DNA from: an uncultured Algibacter sp.
GTDB taxonomy: Bacteria > Bacteroidota > Bacteroidia > Flavobacteriales > Flavobacteriaceae
Assembly (NCBI RefSeq): GCF_947490405.1
Contig: NZ_CANLGU010000001.1
Coordinates: 496,001-560,000 of the forward strand
Direction: 5' to 3'
Length of the DNA stretch: 64,000 bases
The stretch's first letter is position 1; each line of letters opens with the position of its first letter. Under the pieces are notes generated by a model. It worked only from the letters and a program-made list of their open reading frames with translations. It had not been told where the DNA came from and ran no database searches. Shown here in pieces: positions 52,766 through 63,900 of this stretch. Made by a program: the position numbers and the translations under genes.

Positions 52766-55048
52766 TTAATCTAATTCGAAATCAGCTTCTAAAGTTTGTG
52801 CAGAACTTCCGCCTACAAACACTTTAAATTCTCCAGGTTCTATGATATATTCACCTTGATTATTATAGAATCCAAGGGTTGTTTTATCTAAAGTAAATGT
52901 TATGGTTTTTGTATCACCTGCTTTAATTTCAACCAGATCAAACCCTTTTAATTCTTTAACCGGTCTTGTAACGCTACCTACCAAATCTCTTATATACAAC
53001 TGGACTACCTCTTTACCGTCTCGATCTCCTGAATTTTTAACATCAACAGAAACTGTTATGTCGTTTCCAATATTGAATATTGAACCATTCAATTTAAGAT
53101 TACTATACTCAAAAGTGGTGTAGCTTAATCCATGACCAAATGGGTATAAAGGCGTGTTTTCAGAATCTATATAATGTGACCAAAACACGTTGCCTTCAAC
53201 ATTTTTAGGCCTCCCTGTATTTTTATAATTGTAATATATTGGCACTTGCCCCACACCTCTTGGAAATGTCATTGGTAATTTTCCACTAGGGTTATAATCG
53301 CCATACAACACTTGAGCCACAGCATTACCGGTTTGTGTACCTAACTGCCACGCTTCTACTATGGCAGGAATATGTGCATCTGCCCAAGAAACTGCTAAAG
53401 GGCGCCCATTATTTAAAACCAAAACAATATTAGAATTTACTTTGTATACCGCTTCTAATAGTTCTTGCTGTACACCTGGTAGTTGTAAATTAGTTCTACT
53501 TCTAGCTTCACCAGATTGAAAACCATGCTCACCCAACACCATAACTACCACATCAGCACTTTTTGCAGCAGTAATAGCACTCTGAAACTCGCTCTTATCG
53601 GTAGTATTAATCCTTACTTCTTCAACAAATGCTGTTTTACCTACTGAAACATCTGCTCCTTTTTTATAAACTAATGAATTTCCTTTGTAGGCTTGCATAC
53701 CTTCTAAAACTGAAACTGCTGTATTATCATCTGAAGCCAAGCGCCAACTTCCTAAAGGGCTATTTTTATCTGATGCTAAAGCGCCTATTAAGGCTATCTT
53801 TTGTCCTTCCTTTTTAAGTGGTAATAGATTGTTTTCATTTTTAAGAAGTACAATAGATTTTTTTGCCATATCCAAAACAGCCTCGTGATGTTTAGGATGA
53901 CCAATCATTTCTTTTTCTCTAACTTCATCACAATATCTGTATGGATCATCAAAAAGTCCAAGCTCAAATTTCACTCTTAAAATACGACGTACAGCATCAT
54001 CAAGTAAGTCTTCCTTAATAACGTCATCTTTTACTAATTGCGCTAATTCTTCGATATAAACATAGCCTTCCATATCCATATCAGAACCAGCAGTCACAGC
54101 TATTTTCGCTGCTTCACTTTTATTTTTAGCATGACCCCAAGATATCATCTCTCTTATTGAAGCCCAATCTGAAATCACAAAACCATTAAAATTCCATTCA
54201 CCTTTTAATATATCACGTTGCAAATACGGACTTCCAGTGACTGGCACACCATTAATTTCATTAAACGAATTCATTACCGTTTTAACATCAGCATCTACGG
54301 CGGCTTTGAAAGGTGGTAAAACAACATTGTGTAGCGTAGATGTACCAATATCTACCGTATTATATTCTCTGCCAGCTTCAGAAAAGCCATATCCCGCAAA
54401 ATGTTTAGCAGTAGCAGCTATGGTGTTTACACTAGACAGATCATCACCTTGAAACCCTTTAATTCTTGCTTTAGCTATAAGACTGCCCAAATAAGGATCT
54501 TCTCCTGCACCTTCCATAACTCTACCCCAACGCGCATCTCTTCCTATGTCTATCATTGGCGCAAACGTCCAATTAATGCCCACTGAAGAAGCCTCTATTG
54601 CTGCAATTCTTGACGACTGCTCAATAGCTTCTAAATCCCAACTTGCTGATTCTGCTAAAGGAATCGGACTAAGTGTTTTATAGCCATGTATAACATCAAA
54701 CCCTATGATAAGCGGAATACCTAATCGAGATTCTTCAACTGCAATTTTTTGTACGGCGCGCACCTGTTCCACACCACGCACATTCAACATAGAGCCTACC
54801 CATCCTTTTCGTAAATGCTCGTACTTTTTAGCAGCAGTTCCTCCTTTAGGAGAAGGCCCTGTAAGATCCCAGAACCCGTTATACTGATTCATTTGCCCTA
54901 CTTTTTCTTCAATAGTCATTAACTTTAATAATGAATCTATTTTTGATGTTATATTATCATCTTTATAATTTTCTGCACTTATTTCATTATTATTTTTACA
55001 AGCCATTGCTACAATAGTCATTATAAAAAGAGGGATTATTTTTTTCAT
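52766..55048 (-). CDS. bglX: GH3 beta-glucosidase/beta-xylosidase lipoprotein (BglX-like)
   Basis: The 760-residue protein has a lipoprotein signal (IVAMACKNN, Cys17). The GH3 N-domain has LGIPLIIGFDVIHGYKT near residue 107 and the nucleophile Asp in GFVISDWASI near residue 280. The GH3 C-domain (LGEHGFQSGEARSRTNL near residue 495) supplies the acid/base region, and a fibronectin-III-like domain closes the chain. It cleaves terminal beta-glucosyl or xylosyl residues in the periplasm or at the membrane. It is divergent from a second GH3 gene, with a 236-base gap. Confidence 0.92.
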   Translation of the reverse strand: MKKIIPLFIMTIVAMACKNNNEISAENYKDDNITSKIDSLLKLMTIEEKVGQMNQYNGFWDLTGPSPKGGTAAKKYEHLRKGWVGSMLNVRGVEQVRAVQKIAVEESRLGIPLIIGFDVIHGYKTLSPIPLAESASWDLEAIEQSSRIAAIEASSVGINWTFAPMIDIGRDARWGRVMEGAGEDPYLGSLIAKARIKGFQGDDLSSVNTIAATAKHFAGYGFSEAGREYNTVDIGTSTLHNVVLPPFKAAVDADVKTVMNSFNEINGVPVTGSPYLQRDILKGEWNFNGFVISDWASIREMISWGHAKNKSEAAKIAVTAGSDMDMEGYVYIEELAQLVKDDVIKEDLLDDAVRRILRVKFELGLFDDPYRYCDEVREKEMIGHPKHHEAVLDMAKKSIVLLKNENNLLPLKKEGQKIALIGALASDKNSPLGSWRLASDDNTAVSVLEGMQAYKGNSLVYKKGADVSVGKTAFVEEVRINTTDKSEFQSAITAAKSADVVVMVLGEHGFQSGEARSRTNLQLPGVQQELLEAVYKVNSNIVLVLNNGRPLAVSWADAHIPAIVEAWQLGTQTGNAVAQVLYGDYNPSGKLPMTFPRGVGQVPIYYNYKNTGRPKNVEGNVFWSHYIDSENTPLYPFGHGLSYTTFEYSNLKLNGSIFNIGNDITVSVDVKNSGDRDGKEVVQLYIRDLVGSVTRPVKELKGFDLVEIKAGDTKTITFTLDKTTLGFYNNQGEYIIEPGEFKVFVGGSSAQTLEADFELD

Positions 55049-55284
55049 TCAACCAATATTAATTATGGTCTAAAATACAATTTTTAATAACAACTAAAGC
55101 CTTAAAACCCCTTTACATCATACAAAATCTAAACACTTTAGCTATTGCATAGCCTCTTGCTGTATTTATACTAAAAAATGCTTAATCTGTAATAAATACA
55201 GGCAATACCCTTCTTTAGTTTTATAAAAAATTAGGAATTAAAATTTCCATACTATAATAACATACTAATCCTCAATAAAACATT

Positions 55285-57471
55285 ATGATCAAGTATTCAT
55301 ATTTACTATTATTAACATTTTTCTCATTTACTTTAGCAACTGCTCAAAACGATATTCAAGACAATGAAATAAATAAAAAAATTGACAGTATAGTATCACT
55401 TTTAACACTTGAAGAAAAAGTAGCGATGTGTCATGCACAATCTAAATTTAGCACTAAAGGTGTTGAACGTTTGGGGATCCCTGAAATATGGATGTCTGAC
55501 GGCCCCCATGGTGTTAGAGCAGAAATCAGTTGGGATTCATGGGACTATGCGGGTTGGACTAACGATTCAATAACTGCATTTCCTGCGCTTACTTGTTTAG
55601 CAGCTAGTTTTAACCCAAACTTATCTGCCCAATTTGGAAAAAGCATAGGCGAAGAAGCTCTTTACAGGGAAAAAGATGTGCTTTTGGGACCTGGGGTTAA
55701 TATTTACAGAACACCTTTGAATGGAAGAAATTTCGAATATCTAGGTGAAGACCCGTATCTAGCCTCAAAAATGGTTGTACCATACATTAAAAATGTGCAA
55801 AAAAACAATGTTGCTGCATGTGTAAAACATTTTGCATTAAACAACCAAGAACATTGGAGAAGCACTATTAATGTTGAAGTTAGTGATAGAGCATTACACG
55901 AGATTTATTTACCTGCATTTAAAGCTGCAGTTCAAGATGCAAATGTCTGGGCTATTATGGGGGCCTACAATAAATTTAGAGGACAATATACAACACATCA
56001 TGAATTACTCACCAAAACCATTTTAAAGGGCGATTGGAATTTTGATGGTGTAGTTATTAGCGATTGGAGTTCTGCTCACAACACCATGGAAGCTGCAGTT
56101 AATGGCTTAGACATGGAGATGGGAACAGGTACAGACGGTTTAGGTACAACTACCTCTAATCATTATGATTATTACTATTTAGCTTCCCCCTTTTTGAAAG
56201 CAATACAAAATGGTGATATAGAAGAATCTGTAGTTGATGATAAAGTAAGACGTATTCTAAGATTGATGTTCCGCACTACATTGAAACCCAATAGAGGTTT
56301 TGGAAGCGTAAATACTGAAGCGCATCATGATGTAGCCAGAAAAGTAGCTCAGGAAGGTATTGTTTTATTAAAAAACGAAAATAATTTTTTCCCTATTGAA
56401 GACAAAGAAGGCATAACCATTGCTGTTATCGGAGAAAATGCAACACGCTCTATGACAGCTGGTGGAGGTTCTTCAGAATTAAAACCTCAGTTTGAAATTT
56501 CGCCGCTTGAAGGTATAAAACAACGCTATAAAAAAGCTAAAATTATTCATGCAATGGGTTATCATACGGGGCCTTCGGTTTATGATAACATTATCCCTTC
56601 AACATTAAATCAAGATTCATTAAGAGTACAAGCCATAGAAACTGCTAAAAAAGCAGATATTGTTCTATACGTAGGCGGATTAAATAAGAGCCATTTACAA
56701 GATTGTGAAGGTGATGATAGACAATCTTATGAATTATCATATAACCAAGAAGAATTTATAAGCGAATTAAAGGCGGTTAATCAAAATTTAGGGATGCTAT
56801 TAGTAACTGGAAATGCGGTAGAAACACCATGGTTATCAAACGTTAATGGTTTAATTCAAACCTGGTATCTGGGTAGTATGGCTGGTCATGCTATTGCTGA
56901 TGTGGTAAGTGGTGATGTTAATCCTTCAGGTAAGCTTCCGTTTTCATTTCCTAAGAAATTAAAAGACAACGGAGCTCATTTTTACGGTGAGTTATCTTAT
57001 CCAGGTGATGGAACTAATCAATACTACAAAGAAGACATCTTAGTTGGATACAGATGGCATGATACCAAAAAAATAGAACCCGAATTTGCTTTTGGTTATG
57101 GTTTATCTTACACAAACTTTAGTATATCTGATATTAGTACTGACAAGAAAAAATATTCTTTAGAAGACACTATTAAAGTATCATGCAGTGTTAATAATCT
57201 AGGAAACACAGATGGATCTGAAGTTGCACAAGTTTACATTGGAAAACAAAAATCTAAAGTTAAACGTGCTTTAAAAGAATTAAAAGGGTTTAAAAAAGTG
57301 ACACTTAAAAAGGGGGATTCTAAAACTATTAATATTAATATCCCTATTAACACATTAGCTTATTATAATGAATCTATTTCAGACTGGGAGGTTGAAAAAG
57401 GTGAATACACTCTATATATTGGAAATGCATCAAATAGTATTACAAAAAAGATTAAGGTTAGAATCCAATAA
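55285..57471 (+). CDS. GH3 beta-glucosidase-type enzyme
   Basis: The 728-residue protein has a signal peptide ending near AQN (residue 22) and no lipobox, so it is probably periplasmic. The GH3 domain order is N-domain (MSDGPHGVRAE near 60, nucleophile Asp in GVVISDWSSAHN near 255), C-domain (VGGLNKSHLQDCEGDDRQSYELS near 470), then a fibronectin-III-like end. It is only distantly related to the neighbouring BglX-like protein, so the pair likely has complementary linkage preferences. A terminator follows at 57570-57601. Confidence 0.9.
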   Translation: MIKYSYLLLLTFFSFTLATAQNDIQDNEINKKIDSIVSLLTLEEKVAMCHAQSKFSTKGVERLGIPEIWMSDGPHGVRAEISWDSWDYAGWTNDSITAFPALTCLAASFNPNLSAQFGKSIGEEALYREKDVLLGPGVNIYRTPLNGRNFEYLGEDPYLASKMVVPYIKNVQKNNVAACVKHFALNNQEHWRSTINVEVSDRALHEIYLPAFKAAVQDANVWAIMGAYNKFRGQYTTHHELLTKTILKGDWNFDGVVISDWSSAHNTMEAAVNGLDMEMGTGTDGLGTTTSNHYDYYYLASPFLKAIQNGDIEESVVDDKVRRILRLMFRTTLKPNRGFGSVNTEAHHDVARKVAQEGIVLLKNENNFFPIEDKEGITIAVIGENATRSMTAGGGSSELKPQFEISPLEGIKQRYKKAKIIHAMGYHTGPSVYDNIIPSTLNQDSLRVQAIETAKKADIVLYVGGLNKSHLQDCEGDDRQSYELSYNQEEFISELKAVNQNLGMLLVTGNAVETPWLSNVNGLIQTWYLGSMAGHAIADVVSGDVNPSGKLPFSFPKKLKDNGAHFYGELSYPGDGTNQYYKEDILVGYRWHDTKKIEPEFAFGYGLSYTNFSISDISTDKKKYSLEDTIKVSCSVNNLGNTDGSEVAQVYIGKQKSKVKRALKELKGFKKVTLKKGDSKTININIPINTLAYYNESISDWEVEKGEYTLYIGNASNSITKKIKVRIQ

Positions 57472-57569
57472 CAATCCCTTTACTAGTTAAAGCCAAAGAT
57501 TATTTTTTAGTTTAAAATACAATTTAACTCTTAAGTAAAAACAGTTGTAATTTTACTAATTTTAAAAAG

Positions 57570-57605
57570 AAGACACTTGAAATTTAAAAGGCAAGTGTCT
57601 TTTTT
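57570..57605 (+). terminator. Intrinsic terminator after the + strand GH3 gene
   Basis: AAGACACTTG (57570-57579) and CAAGTGTCTT (57592-57601) are perfect 10-bp arms around a 12-base loop, with a U run through 57605. It lies 98 bases after the GH3 stop. Confidence 0.8.
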
Positions 57606-57818
57606 CATCTTCTTCAATTCATTATTTATTTCTTAATGAAGTGTTTTATCCTAAAATAATATTCTAAATAATCTATAATCATCAATATGATTCAACACCT
57701 ACCTTACCTTCTCATTTCAATCAGTTAATAACTTAACATAAGGTTTATATAATATCACTAATAAGCTTCAATAGAATCATTCATCAAGTATTGTTTTCTA
57801 AGTACTACTAAAAACAAA

Positions 57819-57848
57819 AAAAGAGACTGTTTTTAAACAGTCTCTTTT
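57819..57848 (-). terminator. Intrinsic terminator after the GH10 gene
   Basis: AAAAGAGACTGTTT (57819-57832) and AAACAGTCTCTTTT (57835-57848) are perfect 14-bp arms, followed on the minus strand by a long U run. It lies 25 bases beyond the GH10 stop. Between the two terminators (57606-57818) I see only AT-rich sequence without a gene. Confidence 0.85.
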
Positions 57849-57872
57849 CTTTTTAAGAATAATTCTTTACTA

Positions 57873-59213
57873 CTACCTAAAGCCTTCTATAAGACCTGTA
57901 TGCGCTTTTTTAGGGGTGAAATCGTCATTATAAAACAAACCCCAATCTGGTTGACCCCAAAATGCAGGAAGCCATGATTCGCTATCTCTCATTCCCCAAA
58001 GCGTTAAAGCAAACTTATTTTCATCAGGAATTGCATTATAGATTTCTGCAACCTCTTTAGCTTTATTTTGTTGTGCTATTGCTCTTTGCTCAGTTAATGA
58101 CGTAATATCATTATTAGGATTTACTCTAATATCTAATTCAGCAAAATGCATTTTTAATCCCCTAGACACGGTTCCGTCTACCACACTTTGTATTTGTGCT
58201 CTTCTGGGGAAATTGTAGGATATATGCATCTGAGCACCTACTCCATCAATTAAGTTTTTAGATTTTAAATCATCCACAATAGCAAACATAGCAGCTTGTT
58301 TACCACTATCAAAAGTAACATTGTAATCGTTGTAAAATAATATAGCATTTGGATCTGCGTCTCTGGCATATTGGTAACACTTCTCAATATAATTAGCTCC
58401 CATTCTAATTCTAAAAATTGAGTTCCTTAGATTGTTAGTACCGTCTTCAATTGCCTCATTAACAACATCCCAAGATCTTACTTTACCAGCGTATCTTTGC
58501 ATTACTGTGGTAATATAATCTTTTACCAGAGTCTCAAACTCTTCATCAGTTCCAGAAAAATTATTCATCCAAACAGGTATGGAATTATGCCACACTAAAG
58601 TATGCCCATGAATATCCATGTTATTAGCAACACCATAGTCTACAATAGCATCTGATGCTGTAAAATCCAAACTGCCTTCAGTTTTATAAATCTGATCCAT
58701 CTTCATTTCAAACTCTGCCGTAAGGCTATTAAACTCTCGGACTAAAACGGCATTATGACTTCCAGTTAAACGATCTGAGCGTACTGCCATACCCACAGAA
58801 AAACCCTTTGCTGCATTTTTTAGAGCTGGAGAGTCATCATCCCCAACAATAATTACTGTTTTACTAACTGCAATATCTCCATCTGGAGCTTCAACAGTTA
58901 ATGTAACTAAATAATCTCCAGACACCGAGTAAACATGTCGTTCTGGGCCAGCACCATCAGGAACAGACTCACCATTTTCGGTAAACTGCCAATAACTATT
59001 TAAACCTGTAATTCCTGTAGATGTATTGTTAACTGAAATTTCAAACGTATTTGTTTCAGATACTGTGATATCAAAATCAACAGAAATAGGTATTTCACCT
59101 TCATCATCAACAATAACAACATTAATATCATCATCACCTCCACAAGAGAGCATGAAACTAAATAGTAATAAAAGTATTAATCTAAAATATTTAATTAGAC
59201 TTTTTATTTTCAT
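57873..59213 (-). CDS. GH10 endo-1,4-beta-xylanase lipoprotein with PKD domain
   Basis: The 446-residue protein has a lipoprotein signal (SFMLSCGGDDD, Cys24). A PKD domain spans about 40-125 (YWQFTENGESVPDG, then VYSVSGDYLVTLTVE). The GH10 domain (about 135-446) has IHGHTLVWHN, acid/base Glu in WDVVNEAIEDG and nucleophile Glu in MHFAELDIRV, so both catalytic residues are intact. It cuts the beta-1,4-xylan backbone at the cell surface. It follows the glycan-binding-like gene (77 bases), placing it in a polysaccharide utilisation locus. Confidence 0.94.
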   Translation of the reverse strand: MKIKSLIKYFRLILLLLFSFMLSCGGDDDINVVIVDDEGEIPISVDFDITVSETNTFEISVNNTSTGITGLNSYWQFTENGESVPDGAGPERHVYSVSGDYLVTLTVEAPDGDIAVSKTVIIVGDDDSPALKNAAKGFSVGMAVRSDRLTGSHNAVLVREFNSLTAEFEMKMDQIYKTEGSLDFTASDAIVDYGVANNMDIHGHTLVWHNSIPVWMNNFSGTDEEFETLVKDYITTVMQRYAGKVRSWDVVNEAIEDGTNNLRNSIFRIRMGANYIEKCYQYARDADPNAILFYNDYNVTFDSGKQAAMFAIVDDLKSKNLIDGVGAQMHISYNFPRRAQIQSVVDGTVSRGLKMHFAELDIRVNPNNDITSLTEQRAIAQQNKAKEVAEIYNAIPDENKFALTLWGMRDSESWLPAFWGQPDWGLFYNDDFTPKKAHTGLIEGFR

Positions 59214-59290
59214 TGAAACAATTTTCTTTAGTAATTATATAAAAACTTTTGTTTGCCGTTTTATTATAAAACACAACTAATTTAATAATA

Positions 59291-60919
59291 TTATGGTTTA
59301 ATAATATCATCCATATAAAAAGTTCCTGTATCTGCAGATGGACCATTCACTATAAAAACAATTTGCGTATACGCCCCTATTTCATCAGGAGTCATTGCTT
59401 GAAAATTTGTATCGTCACCTGGCTCAAAAGCTCTTATAGCATTAGTAGCATAATTAAACGTTAATTCTTCCCATCCAGAACCAGTATGATTTGCTTGAAC
59501 TTGTGCAGATCTTGCACCTGTTGGTGATACTTTTAAATCTACTGCAAGTGGCACAGGCACTTCAGAATACAACTTAATAGTAATAATCTTTTCATCAGTA
59601 GTTAAATCCAATAATGGAATATTAAATCCAGATCCTTGGAATTGCCCAGCGCCTCTTTGTATTTCTAAAACTTTTGCAGAGGTGTTTATTCCACTTGGAA
59701 AAGGATTATCTATAATTTGTATTGGTGCTCCAAAATCAAAAGACCCTTCTAATGGATCATTTTCAAAATTAAATTCATATGCAGGACCAACTGGAACTTC
59801 TCCTTGAGTTTGTATAAAATCATCTAAGAAAAATGTTCCTTGAGTGCTTCCGGGACCATCAATAAACATGGCTATTTGCCCATATTGACCAACAGGTATT
59901 AAGGGTTGTGAGTTTTCAGGATCGTTAGGCAAGAACACTTTTACAGCAGTAAAAAAATCAAATTCTAAAGTTTCCCAACCAGAACCTGTATGATTAGCAA
60001 TAACTTCAACGCCCCTTTCTCCATTAACCCCACTTACAAACTGCAATGTAACTGGAATTGTGTTACCTGTGTCATTATAAACTTTTACAGATACTAATTT
60101 TTTATCACTACTAAAGTCAATAGGCGTAGGAAGACTGTATGTAAACCCTTCAAATGCATTGCCTGAATTCGTAATAGCTGCTACATTACTTTCTTCTTCA
60201 TTTGTTTCAGATAGGTCTGGATTTATTACAATCTCTGTAGATACACCTCCAAAAGGATTAAGCGTATAATCCGTTAAAGGATCATCAAACGTTAATAATA
60301 AATCCAATGGTCCAGTTTGTATAGAAACTAATTCAATTATCTCATTCATTTTACCATTTTGAGAATTGCTTGCTTCCACAGTTACTTGAAAATCTCCACC
60401 ATCAACATATGTATGCGTAGCAGTTTCATCATTGCTTAATGTTTCTGTAGTTCCATCTCCAAAATCAATAACAAATGTGTCTGCATTATCTGCTGAAGGA
60501 CTTACACTTATTTCTTTAGCTGTTTCAGAAACCAACAAACCACTCTCTACATTTAAAATTGCTGTTGTTTCTACAAAAATATCTTGCGTAATTTCAGTTA
60601 TTTTATCATTTGGTGATATGGCAAGGATTCTAATTGTGTAATTACCCTCAGGATATACATTAGTTGCCATTAAGTTTCTCCCAATAAGAGTTTCTGTATT
60701 GTTTGGGTCTCCAAAAAATATTCGAAAAGACGAAACACCTTTAGCTATTGGTGCTACAGTTACAAGTCCAGAATTATCAATTGCTATATCAACACTTACT
60801 TCCACCTCAGTAGGGGCTTCGTCTGCAAATAACACATAATTAAAATCATTCTCTTTCTCACATGACGTAGTTGCCAATATAAGAACGAAAGCGGTTAAAA
60901 GTTTTAAGAAATTTTTCAT
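59291..60919 (-). CDS. Surface lipoprotein with PKD and duplicated carbohydrate-binding-like domains
   Basis: The 542-residue protein has a lipoprotein signal (LATTSCEKE, Cys20). Two Ig/PKD-like domains (about 35-210, with FVIDFGDGTTETLS and ATHTYVDGGDFQVTVEAS) are followed by two homologous ~150-residue jelly-roll-like domains. Each repeat carries ANHTGSGWE(T/E)L and ends GTFFLDDFI or GTFYMDDII. No catalytic motif is visible. It is a probable surface glycan-binding protein (SusE/F-like role, not homologous by eye) upstream of the xylanase. Confidence 0.75.
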   Translation of the reverse strand: MKNFLKLLTAFVLILATTSCEKENDFNYVLFADEAPTEVEVSVDIAIDNSGLVTVAPIAKGVSSFRIFFGDPNNTETLIGRNLMATNVYPEGNYTIRILAISPNDKITEITQDIFVETTAILNVESGLLVSETAKEISVSPSADNADTFVIDFGDGTTETLSNDETATHTYVDGGDFQVTVEASNSQNGKMNEIIELVSIQTGPLDLLLTFDDPLTDYTLNPFGGVSTEIVINPDLSETNEEESNVAAITNSGNAFEGFTYSLPTPIDFSSDKKLVSVKVYNDTGNTIPVTLQFVSGVNGERGVEVIANHTGSGWETLEFDFFTAVKVFLPNDPENSQPLIPVGQYGQIAMFIDGPGSTQGTFFLDDFIQTQGEVPVGPAYEFNFENDPLEGSFDFGAPIQIIDNPFPSGINTSAKVLEIQRGAGQFQGSGFNIPLLDLTTDEKIITIKLYSEVPVPLAVDLKVSPTGARSAQVQANHTGSGWEELTFNYATNAIRAFEPGDDTNFQAMTPDEIGAYTQIVFIVNGPSADTGTFYMDDIIKP

Positions 60920-60943
60920 TATTAAATTAGTTTAAGTTTAATT

Positions 60944-63900
60944 TTAGTTATTAATTTTGATAAACTGTAAAAAATCGTTATTCTTTACAGAAATAGCATA
61001 TTCAATGCTGTTTATTTTTATAAGTTTCATGTCTTTCACATCTCCTGTTGTGTAAAAACCACTTGATTTCGCAGTTATTGGTTTTAAATTACCTTTACCA
61101 TCCCCTTTTAAAAACATTCCATATCCAGCATCTGCTCTTGGTGTTTCAACTTCTGATGCATACAAATTCCCTGCAGTTATTGCATCCAAATTACCATCTT
61201 TATCAAAATCTTTAACGAGGATTTGATTTATTGGACTTATTTGTACTTCATTGGGTAAAATGTGTTGTTTAAAAGAATTATTAGTGTTTTCCAAATACAT
61301 ACTTGCAAATGATTTCACTTGATAATGTATACCTTTTTCTAACTTATCTTCATCATAAACATCTGTTAATGTTGCTGTGGAATATTCGTTATAGGTTTCG
61401 TATTTCTTTTTGATGTGCGGCATTTGCTGCGAAGAGCATTCTCTTCCTCTCACCGGATACTTTTCACCATCATTGTAATAACTGAGTACAATATCATTAA
61501 TATTATTACCATCAAAGTCGTTTAAATAAATATCGAAGGTTTCATCTTTTTTAGCTTTATACTTGTAGTTTAAACCTAAGTTACCGCAGAGTATATCCAA
61601 ATCTCCATCTTCATCAAAATCACCTGATGATAAACTAAACCACCAACCTACTGTATCAGCTAGTCCTAACTCTTTTGTTACATCTTTAAAAACACCTTTA
61701 ACGTTTTTAAAAACTGTTATAGGCATCCATTCTCCAGAAACAAAAAGGTCTTCCCATCCATCATTATCATAATCCAACCAAAGTGATGTAGTAACTAAAC
61801 CTAATTTTGAAAAGATCGAGGCATTTTTATTGTTTATTTTAAACTGAGGTCTACCTGGTTTACTTACATTTTCTAACAAATAACTGTTTGCAGGGTAAGG
61901 ATAATTTGCAGGAATTAATCTTCCACCAACAAACAAATCTAAATCACCGTCTTTATCAAAATCTTCAGCTGTTACTCTACTTCCACTTGTTGGTAACAAT
62001 GGTAACGCAAATTTACTTTTCACGAAGTTTCCATTACCTCTGTTAATATATAGACGATCTTGAAGCATCTCAGAATTTGGTTTAAATTCGTTGCCTCCAC
62101 TAACAATGTATAAATCGTTATCACCATCGTTATCGGCATCAAAAATTAAAGCACCTATATCTTCATAAAGTCTATCTTGAATAAGTATTTTTGTTTTTTG
62201 TTGTTTAAAACTGCCATCAGGTTCCTGAAAAAACATACCTCCTGGATATTTTGATGCAGCTCCAACATAGAAATCATCTAAACCATCATTATTTAAATCT
62301 CCAACAGCTATTCCTGGACCAAATTGCGATGTTTTATGAGGCAATAAAAGTTCATATTTAAAGTCATCATAAATATTTTCTTTATGCTTATAAATTGCTA
62401 GAGTATCTACAAAACTGTTAAAAACTATTGGATTTGAAGATGGTGTTGATTTAGTTATTTCTTTAGCATTTTCATAATTTATAGTAATAAATTGATTCGC
62501 TTTTACATCTTTTAAAATTTGTTTTTTACCATCTGGCCAGGTTATTTCAGCCCCATCAACATATTCTGCGTCTCCCAATCCAAAGTGTAAACTAGGTGCT
62601 ACTGAGGACTGAAAACCTCTACTCAATGTTAATTCTTGGGTTTGCTTATAATCCTTTAAACTTAAATCTACACGACAACCTAGACCAAATTTATTGTCTT
62701 TTTTGTTTGAAAATTTAAAAACGATATAATTGTTACTTTCTGAGCTTTTATTTTCAAAAATAGTTGCATAATCATCTATATTATTTGTGATTATTTCTAA
62801 ATCTCCATCGTTATCTAAATCTGCATACACAGCTCCGTTAGAAAACCCCTCATACTCTAAACCCCATAACTTATTAGCTTTTTCAAAGGTTAAATCTCTA
62901 TTGTTTTTAAATACATAATTATCTATTTTTTCAGATGGTATTTCTAAACTTTTGGACAACAAACTATCTTTATGCTTTTTTCGTCCCTTTAAACCTGCAA
63001 AATAATCCTTATTATTAATTTCTCTTCGAGTTCCGTTGGATATAAATACGTCCTTCCATCCATCATTATCTAAATCAACAAATAAAGGTGCCCAACTCCA
63101 ATCTGTAGATGAAAGACCCGCCAATCTTGAAATATCGCTAAATTTAGGAAGCGTACCGCCTTGGTTACCCAAACCAAGCTGCAATGTGTTTTGCATATAT
63201 TGATATTGAAATCCAACATCTTCTATGTTCTTAAACATCAATGGATTCATACTAGCCATATTTGCTTTAGAACGCCTATTGGATTCAGCATCCATATCCA
63301 TTTGTAAAATATCTAAAAGACCATCGTTATTAAAATCTGCAATATCTACTCCCATACCATAAAATGAAGTATGATTTGTTGTCTCTTTTATTTGATCTGT
63401 AAACGTGCCATCTTGATTATTTATATACATGCAATCTGGACTTCCAAAATCGTTAGACAAATAAATATCTTTATACCCATCTTCATTTAAGTCTGAGATA
63501 GTAACACTAAGAGATAAACTATAGCTTTTAACATTAGCTACTTCAGTCACTTTTGTAAATTTCCCTCCATCATTTTGGTACAAGTTATCTGTTTCATCAT
63601 CAGTAACATGATCCATTCTCATTTTATAGTTATAGCTATTATAGTTAAATGGAGTAATTGGATAATTTGCTACAAAGACATCGAGATCTCCATCATTATC
63701 ATAATCAAAAAACGAGGCATCAACACTATTCCCTATATCATCAAGCCCATATTCTTTAGCTTTTTCAGAAAACGTATTATCTCCATTGTTTATGAATAAT
63801 TGATTTTCTTTTGGGGTAGATTGCCCACCAACCAAACAATAAATATCCAAAAAGCCATCGTTATTTACATCGGCCATTGTAGTACCTGTATACCAACTAT